A stretch of DNA of 64,000 nucleotides from Blastocystis hominis. Taxonomy: Eukaryota > Sar > Bigyra > Opalinata > Blastocystidae. Position numbers and translations under genes: made by a program. Each line of letters opens with the position of its first letter. Within the stretch, counting starts at the first letter, position 1. This document shows positions 41,929-56,020 of this stretch, one piece after another. The notes under the pieces were generated by a model. That model searched no databases and was not told where the DNA came from. It saw only the letters and a list, made by a program, of their open reading frames with translations. The stretch is from the NCBI RefSeq assembly GCF_000151665.1, contig NW_013171818.1:371308-435307 (forward strand), given 5' to 3'.

Positions 41929-44393
41929 CTATCCAATATCCATTCTCTGCTCACTTGATATAGAAGTATTTTCAACAAACTGAAATGCTTCGGGTAAATG
42001 CACATCAACGAGATTTGGAATGTCTATATTATTTATCAAGAAACAGTACAGAGTTTACCAATTAGAGTTACATCCGCGACATAACTAAAACTGTCCCCTT
42101 TCGAATCAATTGAAACGAGGTTTGGCAGATCTACGCAGTGAGCAATTTCGCTTCATTCTACTACTTTTCATTTGCAGCGGGCATTCAAATTCATCATTAC
42201 CCATGAGTGCACATTCTCCGAGTTGAATGGATTGCAATGATGGAAGATCTAGATTAATCACTTCTAATTAATTCATTCGGTACTTTCGATTATTATGGAA
42301 TTCGGAATTCCAAATGCAGCATTACCTAATGTAATGGATTGTAGGCTTGGAAGATCTATACATTATGCATTTTCAATATCATATCAATACCTCGAATCAC
42401 AAACGAACTGGAATTAAAATTGAATGATTCACTTTCGATTATGCCAATTTGAATGGATTGTAATTGTGGCAAATTCTTCAATTCAAATTCGCCTCCAAAA
42501 TCACTGAAACTATATTGTCCAATTACTATCGATTCCAATGATTCACAATTCAATATGTGGAATGATTTCGATTCATCTTCTCCACAATAATTCTTTTCAA
42601 GAGTAAAAGAATTGATTCCGATTTTGATAGTTTTCAATCGATTCAATCCATCGATTCTGAATGTTTTCACTGATCCAAAACAATCATTGCCAAGAACAAG
42701 TGTCTCAAGGGCTGCATATTTGGAGAAATCAAATGTTGTATAGTTTAAGTCGTTACATGTCCAGTTGGGTAAAACAATTGAAGATACTGTAGAATCGATT
42801 GCTTGAATATAATCGAAATTGTACACCTGCTCCGGAAATAGCTTTTGGAGTGATTCATGAACATCTATGTTAAATGTTATTTCTATTAAATACTAATCAG
42901 ACTAAAAGAAAGAATCCTTGAAAAAGAATCAGAGAGATTCACATTCTCAACATTTGGAATATCTAAAAACAATCTATTTTCACACAGTGTAATACTTTCT
43001 AAATTGGCTATGCGAAGACCAAAAAAGCTGCTTCCCTGTGATTCGATGGATGTTAGATTTGGAAGATCTACAAAGCAAATCATTTCAAATGATTTCGGTG
43101 TTACTTCGCATCACCAATGAACATGAGGAATCAGCACTTCCACAAAGAGCCATACTACCAAGTTTGATAGTTTGTAATGACGGAAGATCTAGATCAATTA
43201 TTTCTTTTCCGATAGTTCAATACTCTCAATAATTGTTGATAAGGAAATAACAAACGCGTCATCACCTAATGTAATGGATTGTAGATTTGGAAGATCTATG
43301 CATTTCACACTGCCAATATCATATCAATACCTCGAATCACAAACGAACTATAATAGAAATTGCATGAACTACTTCCAATTGTACCTATTTGAATGAATTG
43401 TAGTTGTGGTAGATTCTTCAATTCAAAGTCTCCTCCATAATCACTGAAACTATGCTCACCAATTTGAATGGATTCCAATGATTCACAATTCAATATGTGG
43501 ATTGATTTCGATTCATCCTTGTTACCAAAGATTCTGCTCTGAGTAAATGATCTATCTCCGATTTTGATAGTTTTCAATCGATTCAATCCATCGATTTTGA
43601 ATGTTTGTACTGATCCAAAACAATCATTGCCAATTTCGATTGATTCCAAATTATACAACAATGAAACATCCCAATCAACCAATACACAATTGTTAGTCAG
43701 TTTCAAATACTTGATTCCGATATTCATTGGCTTGCTGCCATCTCCTTCATATTTATCAATATCACATTCAATTCCATTAAACCACAAGCATTCATTCACT
43801 AATTTACCATATCGATCATACACGATTCCGCTTCCAAATCGATTATCATCACACCAATATCCTTCATATTCAATACATCCATTATTATGATAACTCGTTC
43901 CATACCCAAATCGTTTCCAATTGATCATTATACCCTTGTACACCAATATTCCATCATCATCATACATTTCACCATATCCAAATGGAATCCCAATTTTACC
44001 TTTTTTTTCTTTTTCGTTTTCTGTCAATATTAAGCCTTCAAATCGACTTCCATGATCCAAATCCACGATTCCTTCTACTACTTCTGTGGATTGTTCTTCA
44101 TTGTATGAAATATCACCAAATTGATGATTTCCAAACACTTTCAACACTTTCTGCTCATTGACCACAAATCCTTCATTCATGAATATTCCATTATCGAATT
44201 GCAATACTAAACATTCTCTATTACTCAATATGAGTAAAACCCAGCCATCCACCTTCATTTCTTTACCCAAGCATGCATGCACATTTTGAATTATGGAACC
44301 ATCAACATGATAATTATGAATAGCAGAATTGAAAAAATAGCCCAAATTATACATCAAAGTATTAGGAACTCTACTGTGAAAGTATTTCTTCAT
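41929..44393 (-). CDS. MORN/LRR-family protein with two LRR units
   Basis: ATG 44393 (MKKYFHSRVPN). Exon 1 carries the N-terminal domain (KVDGWVLLILSNRECLVLQF), an acidic DLDHGSRFEGLILTEN segment, MORN-like repeats (FGYGEMYDDDG, KRFGYGTSYHNNG, NRFGSGIVYDRYG) and LRR unit 1 (LESIEIGNDCFGSVQTFKID, HILNCESLESIQIG). Short DLPNL exons follow (43310-42890), then after an exon starting DVHESLQKLFPEQV a second LRR unit (42826-42356) with NWTCNDLNYTTFDFS. Three more short exons end with IPNLVDVHLPEAFQF and TAG 41929-41931. The second unit is of the same type as the duplicated unit in the gene at 784-4131. Introns are in phase 1. Confidence 0.75.
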
Positions 44394-44968
44394 TATTGTA
44401 TTCGATTGTTTGATTTTAATGGAATATTGTGGTATCAATACTTCTATATAAGATTAGAAACAATGCAATTATGTTAGAATTGAGTTTGAGTGAAATGTGC
44501 ATTAATTTTCCAAGAAGAGCAATGATTTATCGGATAATTAGACGCTGCAACTACTATTCGTAAATATTCGTTCTGATACTCTCTTTCTACCTTTTTGTTC
44601 ATTTTCAGTGTTTTTGTCACTCTTTAGATTACTATCACCCAGAAAATAGGTTTTCCTTAAGTACGTACTCTTTTGTGTATACATCAACCGCATTTCTTTT
44701 TTTCCATATTACAGCAGACCAGTATTACATTCTGAAAAATAGATGCTAGAGATATCAGCGAGCAGTTGTTGTGTGGTTATATCACAATTGAGACGTTCCA
44801 TTGTAATCGTGGAGTTATTGTTCAATTGGCCTTTATCAGTTAGCCAGCATGTACTCAAAACAAAAATTCAACATAATTTCTTTAACAAATCTTCAGGAAT
44901 CGGCAACCCAACAACATCCCTTCTACACCTTCCTATCTACACAATCCACGAGTGCCGACGCCACATCT
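44394..44968. other. Intergenic spacer
   Basis: This AT-rich stretch lies between two same-strand MORN/LRR genes. Open frames here lack protein-like composition. Nothing further was recognised. Confidence 0.5.
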
Positions 44969-46848
44969 TCACGTCAATACCAAAACCAGTAACAAACTCG
45001 TAATCGACTTTTTCTGTACCGATATGAACGAACTAAACAACTCCACGCTGTTCACATTGGGAATATCTACACCCAATCGACTTCCATCCAATTCCAAACT
45101 TTCCAAAACAATCTCTCTCTGCCATACAAACGCATATCCTTCCACACACTTCAACTGCGTCAGACTCGGAAGATCTAAACGCTTCAATTCGCTTGGCAAA
45201 TCGGCTACTTCGTATGGTGAGCGAGCATCTCGAGTTGTTTTTCACTCCGTTGAGCGAAGAATAGCCGAGTGTGATGGATTCTAAAGATGGCAAATCTAGT
45301 ATTCATTCATTGATATTCAACGTGAACTCTCGATCACTGTGATAAGCGAGCCGCAGAACGAAAACCTCCCTAATTCGATTTGTTTCAGACTCGGAAGATC
45401 TATTCAAAAAATATGTTTGAAAACTGCAAACCACGAAGAGTGAGCGAAGCGTGCAGAAAATTGTCGGATTCCTCGCTGAGACTGCCGATCGTAATCGATT
45501 CTAAAGCGTTCAAGTTGCTTAAGTACAAGCCTTTGGAGTAATCAGCGAAGCTAAACGGGCTCATTTGGATGGTTTGCAATGAACTACAATTCGCAATCTG
45601 GCAGAACGCTTCATTTCGAGACCCGATTTGATATCTTCTTTCGTTGAAGGAACTTGATAGGAACTGCAAATGCTCCATTGTTTTGAATCCATACATTGAA
45701 CACGTGGTCACTTGATTGAAGCTCATCTCTGGGAAAAGAATGGTTCGATTCTCTTGAATGACCGGTTTGGCATTCATACGCACATCGAATTCTCGTGTGT
45801 AGGGAGAAGAGACAACATACTTCTTCGTGACGCATGCATAGATAATATCAGCAATGACAAACCCAAGAACAACGAATACAGCTATAAATGGATTGAAAAT
45901 AAAGAAAGAAATCGCTATCAAAACAACACTAAGCATATAGGGCAGCACTATGAACAAAAACTTAAAGGTGGCGATAGAAAATCCATGAGCCCATTCGCCT
46001 TCATATTGAATTCTATTATTCTTTATAGATGTTCCCAAACCACATCGTTTATTCTTATAATAATCACCAACATACACCACATTTCCTTGGGAATCAAACT
46101 CTGTCCCACTAATTCGATAATAACCAGAATCATAGTCTCCATAATAAGTTCCTTCAAAACATTTGACCCCATTCCTATATTCAATCATAATATCGTCTTT
46201 TAGTTCGTATAACAACTCGACTTCTCGATTATCACTCCATCGACTCACTCGCTCAACCTGTCCAGAAGAATAGGAATAGCAAGTTCCTTCAGTGTTACCC
46301 TGACTGTCCCTGTGTACAAGAGCTTTCATCTCTCCTTTATTGTCGAATACCTTCCAATAACCATCCAATTCTTCAGAGGGTTCATAAAGAATATTTCTGC
46401 ATCCCTTTTCGAAAATACCTTGGTAAATGACATTTCCTGTCTCATCGTACTCAATTCCATTTCCTTGGCGATAACCATGCTCAAGATGGCCTACAAAGAA
46501 TACGCTTCCTGATTCATAATAGAGTTTACACTTTCCTTCGATCTCTCCATTAACATAGTTAAATTCGGCAATAACTCTATTACTCGGTGTTAGAATCACT
46601 GCTGGCCCATCTAATGTATTATTTTTCATCCGTGTTCTGATCGTGTAAGATTGATGCGGACTTCCGATATGCAAAACCACAGTATTATTGTCCTTTTCCA
46701 CCCGGCTAATTGGAAATTGACTGGTTATACACCAGTTCCAAGTATCAATATCAAATTGTGCGTTCCCCCCGATATTACCAGAATAATTGAGTGGAGCTAC
46801 ATCTACAACTTCCACAGCGTCGACTTGTTGAAAACTTGAAAGGTCCAT
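44969..46848 (-). CDS. Divergent MORN/LRR-family protein with internal TM helices
   Basis: ATG 46848 (MDLSSFQQVDAVEVVDVAP). MORN-like repeats are recognisable (GIEYDETGNVIYQGIFEKG; GTEFDSQGNVVYVGDYYKN; RCGLGTSIKNN). Two long hydrophobic helices follow (FLFIVLPYMLSVVLIAISFF and FIAVFVVLGFVIADIIYACV), which no other member here has. The LRR-like part is diverged (LSSSFNERRYQIGSRN, CSSLQTIQMSPFSFADYSKG). Four short exons follow, each after a phase-1 intron: DLPSLKQIELG, DLPSLESITLG, DLPSLTQLKCVEG, and IPNVNSVELFSSF, ending at TGA 44969-44971. So the exon scheme persists although the protein has diverged. It is probably membrane-bound; a longer hydrophobic start (frame open to 46881) is possible. 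Confidence 0.7.
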
Positions 46849-48843
<1,995 letters not shown>

Positions 48844-50405
48844 TTATTCTGTATGTATGTTAGCAATTGATAAGATACGTCTATTAATGACATGAGGTGA
48901 ACCCAATAAACTAATACTTATTACTGATTTCGATCGAACATATCGGAATGAACCAGGTAGCTTGATTTTTTGAAGATTTGGAATATCTAAATAATATCAA
49001 TATTCAATATTCAGAAATACTTTCCAATGTCACTACATGAGGCCAAAAGAAACTATAATACTCAGAAGTTATTGATGTTAGATTTGGAAGATCTACAAAA
49101 CAAATCATAACCAATCAATTCATTATTACTTCGAAGTGTCAATGAACATGATTCATTATCTCTTCCTTCAAGTGCACACCAACCGAGTTGAATGGATTGT
49201 AATGATGGAAGATCTACATCAATCATTTCATTCAAATTCATTCAATACTTTCAATTATTGTTGATAAGGACTTAAACAATGCCCAATTACCTAATGTAAT
49301 GGATTGTAGATTTGGAAGATCTATGCATCATTCAAATATTCAATATCATATCAATACCTCGAATTACAAATGAACTAGAATAGAAATTGCATGACCCACT
49401 TCCAATTGTGCCAATTTGAATGAATTGTAATTGTGGCAAATTCTTCAATTCAAAGTCTCCTCCAAAATCACTGAAACTATATTTACCAATTTGAATGGAT
49501 TGCAATGATTCACAATTCAATATGTGGAATGATTTCGATTTGTTGTTGACCTTATACAACAGATCAAAAAAACCAACATCTTCATCCTCCATGTCATGGT
49601 GCTCTACTTGCGTAAACGAATTGCATCCGATTTTGATAGTTTTCAATTGATTCAATCCATCAATTTCGAATGTTTGTACTGATTCAAAACAATTATTCCC
49701 GATTTCGATTGATTCCAAATTGTACAACAATGAAACATCCCAATTAACTAATACGCATTTGTCAAACAGTTTCAAATGTTTCATTCCGATATTCAGTAGT
49801 TCTGAGCCATTTCCGCAATAATCGGTATCACTTTCAATTCCATTATACCAGAAACATTCATTCACTAATTTACCATATCGATCATACACTTTTCCACTTC
49901 CAAATCGATTATCATCACACCAATATCCTTCATATTCAATACATCCATTATTATGATAACTCGTTCCATATCCAAATCGTTTCCAATTGATCATTATGCC
50001 CTTGTACACCAATATTCCATCATCATCATACATTTCATAATATCCAAATGGAATTCCTAACTTGTTTTCTGTCAATATCAATCCTTCAAATCGACTTCCA
50101 TGATCCAAATCCACAATCCCTTCTTCCACTACTATAATGGATTGTTCTTCATTATATGAAATATCACCAATTTGATGATTTCCTATGACTTTCAACACTT
50201 TCTGCTCATTGAGCACAAATCCTTGATTCATGAATACTCCATTATTGAATTGCAATACTATACATTCTCTATTACTCAATATGAGTGAAATCCAGCCATT
50301 TGGTTTCCATTCTTTACCCAAGCATCCCTGCACATTTTGGATGATGGGACTATCAATATAATAGTTACTAATAACAGAATTGACAAAATCAACAATGTTT
50401 TGCAT
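48844..50405 (-). CDS. MORN/LRR-family protein with one LRR unit
   Basis: ATG 50405 (MQNIVDFVNSVISNYYID). The frame is open further upstream through a hydrophobic stretch (GFLLFPIFFLI) but without an ATG. Order of parts: N-terminal domain (KPNGWISLILSNRECIVLQF), LTENKLGIPFGYYEMYDDDG, MORN-like repeats, LRR unit (LESIEIGNNCFESVQTFEID; SFHILNCESLQSIQIG), then short exons DLPNLQSITLGNWALF, DLPSLQSIQLGWCALEG, DLPNLTSITSEYYSFFW and IPNLQKIKLPGSFRYV, each after a phase-1 intron of 30-45 bases. TAA at 48844-48846. It is the simplest complete member and serves as the template for reading the others. Confidence 0.75.
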
Positions 50406-51552
50406 CGAAATAAGAAAAAATATGGGAAAAAGCAAAAATCCAAAATATATATTGCATACTATTTTGCTTATAGAATTCACATATAAGTGTTTTTTGTATA
50501 ATAGTTAATACCACTGTGTTATAGTGTAATATATATGTGGTTTATATTACTGTTATGTATCACCTATACTCATTCGTTAAATTTCTTTGTTTTTCGATTA
50601 TTTTCTTTCAATTTTCTGAAGAAACTCATTTGCTTTATATCGAGATAGTGTTTTTAGTGTATTCATAGTCTCCACTCTTCTTTGTATATGCGTCTTTGTG
50701 AATTCAAATTTAGGATATGCCATATAAAATGTGGCTATCAATAGAGAATAGATTGTGCTCTACGAAATATGTTGAGCAGAAAACCACAACTATCTAAATA
50801 GTATAACAAGTACCAAAGTAATGTGAGCGAATAATAGAGTTATATGAGTATAACAAAAAACCACTTTTTATCCAAAATAGGATAATGAAACAAAAACTCA
50901 CAAAAAAAGTATTTGTCTGATCGATGAATAATCTGTATTAAGTTTAAGAATGATACTGTGGAGTAAAGAGAGTTGGTAATTTAGTGAAATGGTATATTGG
51001 AATTAGTATTATTATGTAATGCATACGATGAATAAATGTGTTGATGTAGTTTTCACACAAACATATATCTATATCATCTGATTCAATTAATGTTAATTGT
51101 AAAACACAATACACCCTTAATCAACTCTAATATTACAATAAATACATTGTACTTAACGAATTAAGTTCATCAATCTGCTGTATGTGAAGTTTAATTGGAA
51201 ATCACAAATCATTAGGATGAGTGTAATTATATCTGTTGGTATTTTGCTTTTATCTTTCAGGCATATTTACAATAATAATGGCTTAGTGTATCAATATTGG
51301 GGGAATTCTAAAACTCGGTTATGAGATTTCCAGGCTTTTAGTATTAATAGCCAATGTATTTACATATAGACATGATCTACATACCAAATAACCACATATT
51401 AACATGACAATCAATGGAAGCAATGATGTAATAATTATGTCACAAAAAGTAATGAGGAATTTAAAACCGTCATTCATATTCTTGATGAGTAAATATTCCA
51501 AATACCAAACTATATTGATATAGTGATAAGATTGGACTGAATGTAGTGATAT
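50406..51552. other. AT-rich region without visible gene
   Basis: No protein-like open frame, RNA gene or repeat of note lies between the MORN/LRR gene and the truncated copy at 51553. Possibly the site of past deletions in the family. Confidence 0.5.
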
Positions 51553-52260
51553 TTAAATATATACAAACATCAATGCCTTTAAACTATTACAGCAAATCAA
51601 ATATAATAGAAACTCTTTTGCTTTCTTTTCCATTTCGTTCAATTCAAAACTATTGTGGATTTCGATTCGTTTGGGAGGCACATCCACAAGTAGCTCAGTT
51701 TTCAATTCTCTTGGATTTTCATTCTTCAATACACTTCGAATACTTTCATTCATTCCTTTCACATACCAACCTTCATACAAGTCGATTCCTTCTTTCTTCT
51801 CTAACCCATGTTCCCATTCACTTTCACGAATTGCTGTTCCACTGGCTTCATCAATCAAATATCCCAATCCATTTCGTACATATTTACCATTTTCAATACT
51901 ATATCCTCCTATATATACTGGAATTCGATTCAATACTTCATCATTACCATTCTCATCATCGTTTTCAGCATATTCAATCATTTGATTATTATCAACATCA
52001 AATTCACGAGTCATTCGAATCAATTTGTCTTTCGACCAATATCCTTCAACTTTCTCTTTACCATCATTTTCTATATCATATTCGATTCCATAACCATCTC
52101 GATTCATTTCTTCATCAAATCCACCTGGACAGATCGCCATATCATTATCATTCTCCTTCTCACACTTACATCGAATTGTCTTGTCACCGATCGAAGTTTC
52201 TTATTGACTTCTGTGACACCTCTAATAATAATGTCATTCTTCTTGAATAACTAAAGTATT
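51553..52260 (-). pseudogene. Truncated MORN/LRR-family copy (MORN part only)
   Basis: The minus strand reads GGFDEEMNRDGYGIEYDIEN, then GYWSKDKLIRMTREFDVDNN, YIGGYSIENGKYVRNGLGYL and EGWYVKGMNESIRSVLKNEN. This is very close to residues about 140-310 of the gene at 19361-21330. The N-terminal part survives only as a decayed segment (TIRCKCEKENDND, 52140-52190). The copy ends after LNEMEKKAKEFL with unrelated sequence, so the whole LRR unit and all DLPNL exons are missing. It has no credible start or ending. Confidence 0.8.
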
Positions 52261-52418
52261 CGATTCGATTTCTTTCACAAACAGTTTAAAAAACAAAGAT
52301 ATACACCAAGACAGCAAACAAACAGAACAGAACCATCACCACCCATAGAACAAACTCACTAGAGTACACCACATAATGGTCACTGTGCATTGTTAAGTAC
52401 AACTATTTACACAATTCT

Positions 52419-53598
52419 TCACTCATGCAAGTCAATCATTTCGGATATATCATTCGACACAGATGGTTGAAGTAACTCCGCCATCATGTTCTTCCTACTC
52501 TTCTTTTCACTATTTCCAAAGTAGGATGAGTTCTGAATTCGATTCTGCATATGTTATTCCTCTCACCATCAAGACATACAAACATCCTTGGGGAATTGCG
52601 AAAAAGACTCGAGCAAATGTTTCCCAAATCGCTCTTCAGAGATCGTTGCAATGCATGTGATGCACGAGCACAACATGCCTGCACTTGCTATTGATTATGA
52701 CGGATAGAGTGCTGTGTGTACAACGTAATTTCGAACAAATTCTTTGGAGGAGGGATCGAGATGAAGATGTGTTTCTCGTTGCATGGTTTTGCAAAATGCA
52801 AGGAATGGGTATTGCTTTTGTTTGTTTTCGTCGCTTAAAATTTCGAAATAGGAGTGAAGCAAAGAACTTAATGATGATCCATGTTGGTTACAAAGTTGAT
52901 AAATGTATAGAACAGAGAGTGAATGGAGGAAAGGAGAGCATTGGAAATTGTTTTGAATGAAAAAATACTTTGTGATCAAATAGAAATAGCGAAAGTTGGG
53001 CTTCGCTTTTATTAGAGCGAGTGTGTTGGAAAATGCATCATTCTCATCGCTCGAAATATCGACCGAAACGTCGATTTCAGTGTTCTATGCGTTAGAGGGC
53101 CATTCCATGCAAAAACAAGATGAATACAAGTAAGACGATAGGATTGATTCGATTCATTGATTTGAACTGAATAATAAGCGGGATGTCTTCTCAAGAGGTC
53201 ACATAACTGCCGAGCAACTTCCGAAACTTCTGAAACAACAAGAAGTACATTCACATCACTATTTGGGTGCATTCTAGACAGTCAGTTCAATCAATGGTAT
53301 TTACAAACCACTTTTCGCACTCCCAACTAATGAGCACGAATGTTTCATAGGAAGCATATTTACTATTTTCTCCATATCTTCATATATCAATTTTCTTGCT
53401 CGTTCTTCATAAACATTCAAACTCAGCCAAGTTGCAAGACAGTACAACTCTTCCTCCATTCTATCTTGACGACTCATCTTGTTCATCCTTCGCTGTGCTT
53501 TTTTTAGCCAATCCAGGGAATTATCCTACATTTCAAAAAATCGCCTTCCATACTATTCCTTCGTTCGACGAATACGCTTCCTCCGCACAGTCTGCCAT
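52419..53598 (-). CDS. Trf4/PAPD5-like nucleotidyltransferase with altered active site
   Basis: ATG 53598 (MADCAEEAYSSNEG); a 28-base intron joins it to LDWLKKAQRRMNKM and then RARKLIYEDMEKIVNMLP, like the EExxxR..V..+I...+P region of noncanonical poly(A) polymerases. The nucleotidyltransferase motif is split by a 34-base intron: SLVGSAKSG then MHPNSDVNVLLVV. The family has GSxxTGLxLPxSDIDLV; here the second acid is Asn (DVN). The later exons (LHSYFEILSDENKQKQYPF; SDLGNICSSLFRN; MMAELLQPSVSNDI) end at TGA 52419-52421. Loss of one metal-binding acid may cripple catalysis. Trf4 enzymes add short A tails for nuclear RNA decay. TGTTTGTT on the minus strand is at 52324-52317. Later joins are tentative. 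Confidence 0.6.
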
Positions 53599-53602
53599 TT
53601 TC

Positions 53603-53610
53603 AACAAACA
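53603..53610 (-). terminator. TGTTTGTT element directly before the next ATG
   Basis: On the minus strand TGTTTGTT is followed by GAAA and then the ATG of the Trf4-like gene (53598). It is about 40 bases past the stop of the Dbf4-type gene and is its likely polyadenylation element. Confidence 0.7.
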
Positions 53611-53651
53611 ATCCCAATCAAAGAATCTCCAACAAAAATCTAGTTTACATT

Positions 53652-55611
53652 TCACATCTCCTCTCTATTCTTTCTCCTCTTCACCAAATATTCCATTGCT
53701 TCTTCTCTCTTGATATCACTTCCACCCATTTGCATATCATTTACACATCGCTTTCGATCATCCACACCACTCATCATCATCGCCATCTCCTGTGGAACAT
53801 TCTCCATTGCATTCATCGTATTCATAGCATTCATCGCATTATTGATCGTATTCACACTCTGCACAGTGTGAATCACATTTCCATTCTCCATCGTTTCCAC
53901 CTTCTCCGGTTTCTCCATTTCCACCGTTTGACCCGGTTCAAAATAGTACAGCGACGACGGATACGGCGAGGGAACTACCGACGGATACCCACTCGAAACG
54001 AAACTCCCCGTCAAAACCGGGTCTGGAACCGCGGTGAAGGTCGAGTGTGTTTCATAGGGAATAACGGTGCGCACGGGATAGCAAGACGTGGATAAATACG
54101 GTGTGGAAAGAGAGGGGAAGGATTGGAAACACACGGGTGGAATCGTGGAATTCGGAGCGATTTGGGAAATGCAGGAAGGTGGAAACGGGGAACCGAGGTA
54201 CGGCGAGGCGACGAACCGCGCGGGGGGCTCGGAGATCGGAGGAATGATACACGTTCTGGAAAGCGGAATTCCAAAAGTCGGGGGGTTTTCTTCGGAGAAA
54301 ACGAAATTGGAAGAATTGGGGGAATTATTGGAATTCCCGAGATTGGTGGCCACGGCCGTGTTGAAAGAAGCGATGGAAGGGACCGAAGAAATGGATTGGG
54401 TGGATCCGGTTTGTGTTTTGGAGGGAAGTGAGTTCTACGAAGTTCGAAAATAAAAACGGTCATTTTACTTTCACGTAAACGTAAAATTGTGGAAAGAGCC
54501 ACAAAACTTGGCTTTCTGAGTGTAACAAACAATACGAACGAAACGCCGCCTCGCCTTCATCCCCGCGGGAATGAGACGATTCTGGCGGTGACTCGGAGGA
54601 CAGCGAGGACCGCGGGGACGTGTTCGATCCCTGGGACCCGCCCTCTCCCTGGACGGCGATCTGTAACCCCCTCACCGCGGGGATGACGGGAGCGATCATG
54701 GCGGGAATGGAGGGGAGAGAAGCGTCGGAAGCGGAGCGGCGGGCTTGGAGGCGAGCGGTCTTCCAGGCGACGCGGAGGAGGTGGTAGAAGACGTTCTGGA
54801 GGTACCCAAAGTACTGCTTGGAGTGGACGATGCGGCGGTGTTGGGGCGTTTGGACGTGCTAGAGTGGAGAGAAGGGCGCGCCAAAACGTCGCAGTAGTTG
54901 GAGAACTGGATGCGGCAGAGGTCGCAGGAGCGGACGCGCGTCTGGTTCTTTTTGATGCTGCGGCGAAGGGCGAGCTCGCGGTAGGAAGGCTCGTGAGAGC
55001 GGCCTTCGCGGCGCGCCTGGAGGTCGAGGAGAGAGCGAGTGAGCTTCCGCTTGAGGTTCTCGTGCATTCTAGGGGAGAAAAGGAGAAAAGGAGAAGGCGT
55101 ACGGCTTCCAGAGCGAGGGAGGGATGAAGGGAGAGAGGCCTTGGATGCAGTCGCGGTGGAAGGTGGGCGGCGAGTAGATTTTGAGGGGCTGGGAGTGAGG
55201 GAGGAAAGGAGAAAGAGGACGAGGGCTTTGGGCTTGTTGTGGTTTGTAAGGTCTTTGATGAGGAGCGTGGAGGTCACGTCGGTGGTGCGGAGTTGGGGGT
55301 TTTGACGGCTATGTGGTCGATAATAGCGGAGAAGGGAGTACCCTGCGAGGAGGAGAAGTGGAAGACCAATTTGCGATTTGAGTTGGGAAGTATATTCAGA
55401 AATGAGTATAGTCAAGAAAATTAATTGAGATACAATGAGAAAGAAGAATAGTACGGTCAAGGATATATTCTATACTGAGTATTTGTTTTCTATCTGTTCT
55501 AGCTTGATTAAGGCGAAATAGGCATCCTTGTATTGCTTCTTCCGAGGGACGACCCTCCGATTTATACGAACTCAGTGAGGAAGCATTTTGCGCCCTCTTT
55601 ACTCTAATCAT
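53652..55611 (-). CDS. Dbf4-type zinc-finger protein
   Basis: ATG 55611 (MIRVKRAQNASSLSSYKS). After one or two introns comes LLIKDLTNHNKPKAL, faintly like Dbf4 motif M, then KLTRSLLDLQARREG and SCDLCRIQFSNYCD. A 29-base intron (near 54880) joins this to HVQTPQHRRIV, giving C-x2-C-x9-H-x5-H, the Dbf4-type zinc finger. Dbf4 activates Cdc7 kinase at replication origins. A helix (YLQNVFYHLLRVAWKTARLQ) and a long Ser/Pro-rich tail follow. After the intron near 54440-54470 the tail contains NAMNAMNTMNAME and ends KRRKNREEM at TGA 53652. TGTTTGTT occurs inside the tail's frame (about 54516-54523) and at 53610-53603, so two genes cannot be excluded. Confidence 0.55.
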
Positions 55612-56020
55612 TTATTCAATTGAATGACTCATACTTTGGAATACAGTATACAAACTTTGTAACGAAGGAGGTATATGAATTTGCAACAATCTACGAATAT
55701 GAAGTCAAAATTTATTCATACAAAACCATAACCTCGTAATATACTCTTCAGCTCCTCTACATCGAAACCATTGTTGTAACCATCAATAGCATCGATAAAA
55801 ATGATAGAGGATGGCTTATTCTCATTATTCATCTGGTAACAAAGTGTCACTTCCAGAAGCTACCCCTCTTTTCTCGAATAAATATAATATGTGCACTTTT
55901 GACACAAAGCGTCCTAATAACTCTATTTCTTTCTATCAAGTTCACTATGAGAATTTCCATTTGTTTTCTACTAAAAATACACTGATTGAATAGAATGAAA
56001 CATAGGCAACCCATAAAAGA
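55612..56020. other. Spacer with a possible tiny exon
   Basis: On the minus strand 55832-55716 reads MNNENKPSSIIFIDAIDGYN, then NGFDVEELKSILRGYGFV and a TGA. It is protein-like and slightly resembles an EF-hand (DxxDGxxNG..EEL), but 38 codons without a clear upstream exon are not enough to call a gene. The rest shows no signal. Confidence 0.35.

Noticed and set aside
55716-55832. Tiny EF-hand-like open frame on the minus strand
   Set aside because: Thirty-eight codons with an incomplete loop pattern and no clear upstream exon; too weak to annotate as a gene.
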